DNA of 64,000 nucleotides, taken from contig CATKXV010000002.1 in NCBI GenBank assembly GCA_949840955.1, positions 124,001-188,000 on the forward strand, read 5' to 3'. A program made the translations under genes and the position numbers. Each line of letters opens with the position of its first letter. The stretch's first letter is position 1. The notes under the pieces were generated by a model that worked only from the letters and a program-made list of their open reading frames with translations, was not told where the DNA came from and ran no database searches. The stretch comes from an uncultured Anaeroplasmataceae bacterium. GTDB lineage: Bacteria > Bacillota_I > Bacilli_A > Acholeplasmatales > Anaeroplasmataceae. This document shows positions 57,188 through 64,000 of this stretch, one piece after another.

Positions 57188-58411
57188 TTATTTTCCCTTT
57201 CCTTTCGCAATAAATGCTTCTATTTCTTCAACTGTCTTTAGAATACCCTTACTTAAATTCTCACAGCCATTTTCTGTGATTAAAACATCATCCTCTATAC
57301 GAATTCCAATATTTTCCTCGGCAATATATAATCCTGGCTCATTCGAAATAACACACCCTGGTCTTAATGGAGTATATTCACATAAATCATGACAATCTAA
57401 GCCAATATGATGAGAAACCCCATGATAGTAATATTTTGAAACCTCATGATCCTCCTGAATTAATCCAATTCGTTTTAATTCCTTTGCAAAAAATTGAATT
57501 AGTATTTGGTTCAGCTCCTTTGTCGTAATTCCTGGCTTAGCATGCTGGAACACTTCCTCCTGTCCTCTTAGGACAATTTCATAAATTTCCTTTTGACGTG
57601 GAGAAAACCTTCCATTTACTGGAAAGGTTCTAGAAATGTCAGCACAATACATTTGATAGTGTGCTCCTAAATCAAACAAAACCAAATCTCCATCCTTCAT
57701 GAAAGTATTGTTATCCTGATAATGCAGACAGCAGCCATTTTTACCACTTGCCGCAATCGTTGTAAAGGCATAGCCTGTAGCTCCATGATATTTAATTGCT
57801 TGATCAAAATAAGATTCAAGCTGGTATTCCATCATAGGTTCAATATGATTTAATATAGCCTCTATACCCTTTTGTGTGATATCAATGGCTTTTCTCATTT
57901 GTTCTATTTCTTTTTTTGATTTGATGGTACGAGCCTTTGCAAATAAGGGATGAGCATTTCTTATAGAAATCCATGGATTCTTTTCTTTGATTTCCTTAGC
58001 CAGCACTTCCTCTTCGCTTAAATTTGTCTCAGAATCCTGTCTATTAAAATCTAGGTATACCCATGTACATTCTGGCAATAGACGGTATAAAACCTTCTTC
58101 CATTCCTCTAAATAATAAATACTAAAGATTCCCGATTTTATTTTGGCTTCCTCTTTACTTAGATTGGTTCCTACCCATTTTGCCTTATATTCATCATAAG
58201 GATGAACAAAGAGCATTTCTGTAACCTTTTGATTATGCTTATAAAGCATTACAATGTCTTCTTCCTCAATAATTCCTGTAAGGTAATAAAAATTTCGTTG
58301 AACCTCATTTTTGAACTGACTTTTTAAATTAGATAGAATAATCATTAAAGAATTATCCTCCATTTGATTATAAAGCTTTTCTCGATTGCTTATATATTCC
58401 TTACTATCCAT
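57188..58411 (-). CDS. Xaa-Pro aminopeptidase (M24B)
   Basis: About 407 aa from ATG at 58411 (GGAGG 7 nt upstream). N-terminal AMP-N domain (about 1-150), then the pita-bread domain with all five metal ligands: LFDLGAHY and CADISRTF (two Asp), GVSHHIGLDCHD (His), NEPGLY (Glu) and IRIEDDVL (Glu). Removes an N-terminal residue before proline. No signal peptide. In one run with the M29 peptidase and the methyltransferase gene. Confidence 0.92.
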   Translation of the reverse strand: MDSKEYISNREKLYNQMEDNSLMIILSNLKSQFKNEVQRNFYYLTGIIEEEDIVMLYKHNQKVTEMLFVHPYDEYKAKWVGTNLSKEEAKIKSGIFSIYYLEEWKKVLYRLLPECTWVYLDFNRQDSETNLSEEEVLAKEIKEKNPWISIRNAHPLFAKARTIKSKKEIEQMRKAIDITQKGIEAILNHIEPMMEYQLESYFDQAIKYHGATGYAFTTIAASGKNGCCLHYQDNNTFMKDGDLVLFDLGAHYQMYCADISRTFPVNGRFSPRQKEIYEIVLRGQEEVFQHAKPGITTKELNQILIQFFAKELKRIGLIQEDHEVSKYYYHGVSHHIGLDCHDLCEYTPLRPGCVISNEPGLYIAEENIGIRIEDDVLITENGCENLSKGILKTVEEIEAFIAKGKGK

Positions 58412-58430
58412 ATAAATTCCTCCATTTCTC

Positions 58431-59597
58431 TTATACGATACGTAATACAATGCATTTTAAATAAAGCTGCTCCTTACCAGCAAGCAATGCAGGATGATCT
58501 GGAGCCTGTATCCTAAAATCAATAAATTGAATATGACGCTTGGCATCTATTGCTGCTTCCTTAAGCATTTCCATAAAAAGCTCAGGAGTCATATGCTGGC
58601 TACAGGAAAATGTGAGTAAATAGCCACCCCTTTTGATTATTTTCATAGCTTGTAAATTAATTTCCTTATATCCTCGATATGCCTTTTTTATTGTAGTCTT
58701 ATCCTTTGTAAAAGCAGGTGGATCTAAAATGATAACCTCATATTGATCCATAATCTTGGGATTTCTCAAATAATCAAAAACATCTGTACAGATTACATCA
58801 AGCTGATGAAATCCATTTCGTTTAGCATTTTCCTTAATCTCTTCACATGCCAGTTTTGAAATATCACAGGCATCTACATGCTTAGCCCCATACTTACAGG
58901 CATATAGGGCAAAGCCTCCAACATTAGAAAAGCAATCTAGGACAACCTTATCCTGAACATAATACTGAACCATATTACGATTCAGCTTTTGATCTAAAAA
59001 ATAACCTGTTTTCTGTCCATTTTCAACATCTACCATAAAGCGGATTCCATTTTCTATAACCTCAACTCGTGGTTCAAACTGCCCATATAAAATTCCCTTT
59101 ACCTCGGGCAAGCCCTCTTTTTCTCTTGCTTTTGTATCACTTCGCTCATAGATTCCCCTTGGATGAAGCTGTTCTATAAGAATTTCTAAAATCATATTCT
59201 TCATTTTTTCCATTCCCAAGGATAAAAACTGAATCGATAAAATATCCCCATATTGGTCAACAATCAAGCCTGGTAAGAAATCAGCTTCTGAAAAAATTAA
59301 TCTTTTGGCATTACCAAAGCCTAAATTTTCTCTATGCTTTAAGGCATAGATGATTCTTTTTTCAAAAAAATGTCTATCTAAAATCTCATCCTTTTCTAAG
59401 GATAGTATTCTTATCATAAGCTTTGAATTCACATTTAAAAATCCATAGGCAACAAAATCATCCTCAAAGCTATTTACTTGAACAATGGCACCATTTTCTA
59501 TAGCTCCTATAAAGGAGTGAACCTCATTATTATATACCCAAGGAAAGCCTATTTTTATGTTCTTCTCCTCCTTGGGATTTAATTTAACAATTAACAA
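58431..59597 (-). CDS. RlmI/RlmK-type 23S rRNA (cytosine-5)-methyltransferase family protein
   Basis: About 388 aa from a TTG at 59597 (AAGGAGGAGG upstream), overlapping the end of the ABC gene by 14 nt; a longer frame to 59648 is unlikely. An N-terminal PUA-like domain (about 1-75) is followed by a Rossmann methyltransferase with VLDCFSNVGGFALYA (SAM loop) and VILDPPAFTKDK (motif IV). In E. coli RlmI modifies C1962 of 23S rRNA; the same site is likely but not proven here. Confidence 0.85.
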   Translation of the reverse strand: MLIVKLNPKEEKNIKIGFPWVYNNEVHSFIGAIENGAIVQVNSFEDDFVAYGFLNVNSKLMIRILSLEKDEILDRHFFEKRIIYALKHRENLGFGNAKRLIFSEADFLPGLIVDQYGDILSIQFLSLGMEKMKNMILEILIEQLHPRGIYERSDTKAREKEGLPEVKGILYGQFEPRVEVIENGIRFMVDVENGQKTGYFLDQKLNRNMVQYYVQDKVVLDCFSNVGGFALYACKYGAKHVDACDISKLACEEIKENAKRNGFHQLDVICTDVFDYLRNPKIMDQYEVIILDPPAFTKDKTTIKKAYRGYKEINLQAMKIIKRGGYLLTFSCSQHMTPELFMEMLKEAAIDAKRHIQFIDFRIQAPDHPALLAGKEQLYLKCIVLRIV

Positions 59598-61320
59598 GAA
59601 TATCCTCCTCCTTAAATTGCTGCTGATATAGCTTAGCATAAGCTCCATTAGCCTCTAATAATTGCACATGTGTTCCCTGTTCCTCTATAATGCCATTAGC
59701 TACTACATAAATATAATCTGCATTTCGTATCGTAGAAAGACGATGTGCAACAACCAATGTCGTTCTTCCTTTAGCCAGCTCCTCTAATGAGGATTGTATA
59801 TAGCTTTCTGTTACCGTATCTAAGGCACTGGTTGCCTCATCTAATATCAAAATGGGTGGATTTTTTAGAAATACTCTTGCGATAGAAAGACGTTGCTTCT
59901 GTCCACCAGAAAGCTTTATTCCTCTTTCTCCAATTTCAGTATCATAGCCCTTTTCTAAGGATAATATATATTCATGAATCTTTGCTCTTTTAGCAGCCTC
60001 ATAAACCTCTTCATTGGTTGCAGATAGCTTCCCATAGCGAATATTTTCAAGAATCGTTCCAGAAAATAAGAATACATCCTGCTGAACAATACCAATATTT
60101 TTACGCAATACTTCAAAACTGATTTCATTTAAATCATACCCATCAATTCTAATCGTCCCCGTAGAAACTGGATAAAATCTAGGAATTAGGTGACATATGG
60201 TTGTTTTTCCTCCTCCAGAAGGCCCAACAAAAGCAATCGTTTTTCCAATAGGAATATCAAAAGAAACATCGTTTAATACACCCTTCGTCGTTTCATAGTC
60301 AAAGCTAACATGCTCAAACTGAATCTCTCCCTTTAATGCTTTTATAGGAAGTACTACCTCTGCATCCTTTTCTTCTTCTGCATCTAAAATTTCTGTAAAC
60401 CGTTTAAAGCCTGTAACACCCTCTTGATATTGCTCAACAAAATTAATTAAAGTCGTCAATGGATTAATGAATATACCAATAGATACCATAAAGGTGGTTA
60501 AAACAACATAATCTACACCAAAGGCAATATGGATGAAAATAGCTCCAATCACTAAAACAACTAGATTAAATAAATCTGTAACAAAGGCCGTTGAGGATCC
60601 AAACTGACCCATTGCCTTATATGCTTTACTTCTAGCCTGAACAAACTGCTTGTTTCCTACTTCAAATTTTCTTATCTCCTCTTCACTATTATAAAAAGCC
60701 TTGGTTACACGAATTCCTGTAATAGAGGACTCTAAGGCTCCATTAATTTCTGCAACCGATTTTCGAGTTTCCATAAACGCATGATTCATCCTTTTTCTCA
60801 TAAACAGGCTAATAAAAGCTAACAATGGCACACAAGCAAAAATAACTAAGGTCAATGCCCAATTTAAAGTCATCAAATAGGAAAAGGATAAAATGACCGT
60901 CATTCCACAAATAAATATATTTTCAGGTCCATGATGAGCAAGCTCCGAAACGTCCATTAAATCATTTGTCATACGACTCATTATCTTTCCTGTTTCGTGC
61001 TCATCATAATAGGAAAAGGGTAGCTTCTGTAATTTTTTAAACATTTGGCTCCTCATATCAGCCTGCATACGTACACCCATAACATGCCCATAGTACTGAA
61101 CAAAGTATCGAAGGAGCATTCGAATGAAATAACAGCCAAAAAGTACTCCACCTAAAATCACAATCCATTTTAAGTTTTCATTTGGAATAAGCTCCTTTAA
61201 AATATAATTTGTTAATATCGGATATAGCATACCAATTAAGGATATGAATAAAGCTGCAAGCATATCAAGAACAAATATTTTTTTATACGGCTTATAATAC
61301 GAAATAAATCTCTTAAACAT
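59584..61320 (-). CDS. ABC exporter (membrane-ATPase), homodimer type
   Basis: About 578 aa from ATG at 61320 (GGAGGG upstream). Six membrane helices, then an ATPase with GPSGGGKTT, LSGGQKQR, ILILDEATSALD and AHRLST, all canonical, so both sites of a homodimer would work. MsbA/LmrA/YheI-like. Substrate unknown. It heads a run leading into the methyltransferase and peptidase genes. Confidence 0.85.
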   Translation of the reverse strand: MFKRFISYYKPYKKIFVLDMLAALFISLIGMLYPILTNYILKELIPNENLKWIVILGGVLFGCYFIRMLLRYFVQYYGHVMGVRMQADMRSQMFKKLQKLPFSYYDEHETGKIMSRMTNDLMDVSELAHHGPENIFICGMTVILSFSYLMTLNWALTLVIFACVPLLAFISLFMRKRMNHAFMETRKSVAEINGALESSITGIRVTKAFYNSEEEIRKFEVGNKQFVQARSKAYKAMGQFGSSTAFVTDLFNLVVLVIGAIFIHIAFGVDYVVLTTFMVSIGIFINPLTTLINFVEQYQEGVTGFKRFTEILDAEEEKDAEVVLPIKALKGEIQFEHVSFDYETTKGVLNDVSFDIPIGKTIAFVGPSGGGKTTICHLIPRFYPVSTGTIRIDGYDLNEISFEVLRKNIGIVQQDVFLFSGTILENIRYGKLSATNEEVYEAAKRAKIHEYILSLEKGYDTEIGERGIKLSGGQKQRLSIARVFLKNPPILILDEATSALDTVTESYIQSSLEELAKGRTTLVVAHRLSTIRNADYIYVVANGIIEEQGTHVQLLEANGAYAKLYQQQFKEEDILVNC

Positions 61321-61386
61321 AAAGCAACCACCCTCCAATAATTCAAACTGCTTATATTATACACCAAAACGACTTAGTTTCCAAAC

Positions 61387-61427
61387 AAAAATAAAACCAT
61401 AAGATTATTTATACGCTCCTATGGTTT
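61387..61427 (-). terminator. Terminator of the ABC/FtsX genes
   Basis: Minus-strand AAACCATA pairs with TATGGTTT over an 18-nt A/T-rich loop, followed by TATTTTTG. Confidence 0.65.
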
Positions 61428-61438
61428 CAAAGTCTTTT

Positions 61439-63526
61439 TTATTTAATTTCTATTCGAATTGCCTCAGCAGGTGATTTTCTCATTACCTTATATACAGGTA
61501 AAAGAATAGCTATAATCACAGAAATAATCGCAATTAAAAATAATAAAAAATAAGTTAAAAAATGGTAATGATATACTGAAACTAAAATTCCCTCATTTTT
61601 TTGAATATACTGGTTCATCAAAAACAATACTACACTACATCCAATATAGGATAAAAGTAAACTAAAGCCACCAATATATATCCCTTCACTCGAATAAATA
61701 AAGAATATATTCCTTCCTTTAGCCCCTAGGGCTCTTAATATACCCATTTCTTTTTTCTTTGCTTCAATTGTAAAATTTATCAAAGAAAATAAAAGGAATA
61801 TAGAAAAGCACATCAATACACCACCAATAGCTCCCGAAATGGATTGAATTTCATTTAAATTCTTTAGAATTGAATCCATTTGATCATGTATTCCAAATCT
61901 TAATTCATACTTTGAGGTGGCTGTACTTTCTTCATTTAGATAATTCATTAAATAATGAACATCCTTTTTACTTTTTATTGTTGAACCAATTAAGGTTGAA
62001 GATTGATTTTGATAATTTAGTGTAGCTTTTAAAGCACCATTTTTTGTATAAATTGCACTATGCATACTACCATTTTTAATTCTTGTTATTAAATTGGAAT
62101 CATGTAAAACTGATAAAGTGATTTTTTCACTATTTTCTAAATTTTCAAAATATTCGACATCCATTCCTGTATCAAGAATACCACTAATTTTAAAAGGCTT
62201 AGTGCTTTCAGCATTATAGGTTCTAAAATAAATCGTCTTTCCTATAAGATTTTCTTTAGTTACTTCGTTCGGCTCTAGTGTTATTTCTTTATTTTGAAAG
62301 CCATAGCGAACAAAGGTTTGATAATAGTATTCTGTAATTAAAACTTCATCATCAGCTTCTGGAAAAGCTCCAGTCATAATAGAAAAATTTAGATCCTTTA
62401 AATAGTTTCTATCCGCCTCTATAACACCTGATGGATTCCACATATGGATTCCATCATTTGAAGAGACATCAGAATCTATATAATGATGCTCATAAATAAC
62501 CCGATTATGAAGTAAACGATACTCCATTCCACACTCATTTTTTAATTTTTCAATTATTACATCAAGATTCTCTGTCTTTGGATACCAAGTTTCTTTATTC
62601 TTTTCAAAACAACTTATAGTTATTGGGTCAAGAAAATTTGATTTTACAAAGCTGTCATAGACAATATCAATTTTCGAATAAAAGGATAATGAAATACAAA
62701 ATCCTAGTAAAGTAAAGGAAAAAACCATTAAGAAGATACATAATACCAAACGAACAATACTCATTTTTAAATTTGTAAAGCCCATCTTCAATGACGAAAG
62801 TACAGATAACCCCTTCTTATATTCAAAGTCCAATGTCTCCTCTGCTTTCTCCTCTATTCCTTCTGGCTTTTCCACCTGTCTTCCTTCAGATAGTCTTAGA
62901 ATATGCTCTGCATACTTTATTGCATATTCCTCATTATGTGTTACTAATATTACTAAATATTCTTTGGATAGCTCCTTTAATACCTCAAAAATCTCTATAG
63001 CTATTTCTTGATCTAATGATCCTGTAGGCTCATCTGCTATTATAATTCTTGGGTTTTTTATGATAGCTCGTGCTATAGCTACTCTTTGTTTCTGCCCTCC
63101 AGATAGCTCATTGATATTTCGATACATTAAATCTGAGATCCCTACCCGGTTTAATACTTCTTCTATTTCTTGTTCCTCGGCTTGTTTTCCTTGGAGCTCT
63201 AGGGCTAAAGCTACATTCTTGTATACATTGAGATTCTCGAATAAATTGAATTCCTGAAAAACAAATCCCACACATGTATTTCGGTAGGCATCAAAGTCTT
63301 TTCCTTTAAATCGTTTAAAGCTCTTCCCCATAAATTGTATTTCTCCACTGCTTGGCTTATCGAGTCCCGCAATGAGATTTAACAGAGTTGTTTTTCCTGA
63401 ACCACTTTTTCCTAAGATTGCATAAAAGCCTTTATTTTGAAAGCTATAGTCTATATCCTCTAGGGCTTTTACTTCCTTTTTCTTTTTTGTTTGATATACT
63501 TTGGTTACATTCTTTAATTCAAGCAT
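61439..63526 (-). CDS. ABC transporter: fused ATPase and FtsX/MacB-type permease
   Basis: 695 aa in one chain. ATPase at 1-225 (GKSGSGKTT, LSGGQKQR, IIADEPTGSLD). One membrane helix follows at about 258-282, then a large extracytoplasmic domain (about 285-560), and three C-terminal helices with the FtsX motif KKKEMGILRALGA. The type VII/MacB architecture is used for mechanotransmission, e.g. antimicrobial-peptide resistance or lipoprotein release, without pumping through the membrane. No two-component system is seen in the window. RBS GGGAG; 10 nt after the similar upstream gene. Confidence 0.85.
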   Translation of the reverse strand: MLELKNVTKVYQTKKKKEVKALEDIDYSFQNKGFYAILGKSGSGKTTLLNLIAGLDKPSSGEIQFMGKSFKRFKGKDFDAYRNTCVGFVFQEFNLFENLNVYKNVALALELQGKQAEEQEIEEVLNRVGISDLMYRNINELSGGQKQRVAIARAIIKNPRIIIADEPTGSLDQEIAIEIFEVLKELSKEYLVILVTHNEEYAIKYAEHILRLSEGRQVEKPEGIEEKAEETLDFEYKKGLSVLSSLKMGFTNLKMSIVRLVLCIFLMVFSFTLLGFCISLSFYSKIDIVYDSFVKSNFLDPITISCFEKNKETWYPKTENLDVIIEKLKNECGMEYRLLHNRVIYEHHYIDSDVSSNDGIHMWNPSGVIEADRNYLKDLNFSIMTGAFPEADDEVLITEYYYQTFVRYGFQNKEITLEPNEVTKENLIGKTIYFRTYNAESTKPFKISGILDTGMDVEYFENLENSEKITLSVLHDSNLITRIKNGSMHSAIYTKNGALKATLNYQNQSSTLIGSTIKSKKDVHYLMNYLNEESTATSKYELRFGIHDQMDSILKNLNEIQSISGAIGGVLMCFSIFLLFSLINFTIEAKKKEMGILRALGAKGRNIFFIYSSEGIYIGGFSLLLSYIGCSVVLFLMNQYIQKNEGILVSVYHYHFLTYFLLFLIAIISVIIAILLPVYKVMRKSPAEAIRIEIK

Positions 63527-63536
63527 ACTTTACTCC

Positions 63537-64000
63537 CTATTTAATTTCCATACGTATAGCTTTTGCTGGAGATCTTCTAGTAACCTTAAGAACAGGAATA
63601 AATATGGAAAGAACCGTTGCAAAAATAGCAATTAAAAATAGTATAAAAAATTGTAAAAATTCAAAATGATATACCGAAATAATGAGTCCCCAATCCTTTT
63701 TAATTTTAGAATTAAACAAAATTACACATAAGGAACTGCCTAAATACGATAGAATCAAGCTAAATAAGAACACATAAAATCCTTCACTAGAAAAGATGAA
63801 AAATATATTCTTAGGTCTAGCACCTAAAGCTCTTAAAACACCCATCTCTCGTTTTTTACGTTCGATTGTAAAATTAAGCAATGTAAACAGCAAAACTACA
63901 GCAAATACTCCAAATATTCCTCCTGCAATTCCAGAAAAATATTGGTACGCTAATAGCTTAGTATGGAGCTCCTCTTCTTCCTTAGCTATCCCCAAATTTA
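63537..64000 (-). CDS. FtsX/MacB-type permease, C-terminal part (cut by window edge)
   Basis: Only the last ~150 residues are inside the window; the frame is open to base 64000, so the 5' part lies outside. Contains three membrane helices and ERKKREMGVLRALGARPKNI, and ends TRRSPAKAIRMEIK, closely like the end of the next gene (MRKSPAEAIRIEIK). The two are tandem paralogues. Confidence 0.8.
   Translation of the reverse strand, partial: NLGIAKEEEELHTKLLAYQYFSGIAGGIFGVFAVVLLFTLLNFTIERKKREMGVLRALGARPKNIFFIFSSEGFYVFLFSLILSYLGSSLCVILFNSKIKKDWGLIISVYHFEFLQFFILFLIAIFATVLSIFIPVLKVTRRSPAKAIRMEIK

Overview
The window is a 64 kb piece of a low-GC Gram-positive chromosome (Bacillota, Bacilli/Erysipelotrichia-like). 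I cannot name the genus. The grounds are AT-rich DNA with strong purine-rich ribosome binding sites, near-consensus sigma-A promoters, TGA used as a stop (so not the Mycoplasma code), a B. subtilis-type pyrG attenuator, and a tiny YjcZ-like protein of the kind found in spore formers. Nearly every gene lies on the minus strand. The clear exception is one tRNA-Arg(CCU).

Region 1 (about 1-14,000) is accessory and visibly more AT-rich than the rest. I read it as the remains of an Rhs/YD-repeat polymorphic-toxin locus turned into an immunity array. At its 5' end (13,917-14,000) the promoter, RBS and first codons of an Rhs-like gene survive, but the gene body is frameshifted and collapsed. Downstream on the minus strand are 17 small genes that look like immunity genes. 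Most are preceded, within the distance of a ribosome binding site, by the last few dozen codons of a different toxin tip. Between them lie broken copies of the Rhs core. At least six of the small proteins are membrane proteins, and these tend to follow hydrophobic, glycine-rich tips. Two of them (3,759-4,307 and 11,359-11,898) are mosaic duplicates. No complete toxin gene is visible.

Region 2 (14,045-25,927) holds one-carbon and purine genes (folD-purB, fhs), two BspA-like lipoproteins, an Xre-type regulator with a membrane tail, a PEPCK/HprK-type P-loop protein, a 44-residue YjcZ-like protein, and an operon of vanZ-like, tatD and an HtrA-type lipoprotein protease.

Region 3 (26,080-30,561) is the str operon rpsL-rpsG-fusA-tuf. 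It has two tandem promoters before rpsL, one with a perfect inverted repeat in its spacer, and a separate promoter for tuf. Region 4 (30,700-34,423) has tRNA-Arg, a NYN-domain protein, a GH13 alpha-amylase and a small lipoprotein. Region 5 (34,565-42,101) is rpoB-rpoC, with a strong promoter, a leader of about 190 nt and a possible 21-codon leader ORF, and without rplJL next to it.

Region 6 (42,188-64,000) holds two Ig-like-domain lipoproteins (one with a ComEC-type metallo-beta-lactamase domain), an HD-GYP protein, an Lrp regulator with a heterodimeric ABC exporter, and the group pyrG - LRAT-like - ROK kinase - zinc-ribbon protein, whose pyrG has a CTP-type reiterative-transcription attenuator. 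After these come two peptidases (M24, M29), an RlmI-type methyltransferase, a homodimer-type ABC exporter, and one complete and one cut-off ABC/FtsX permease gene.
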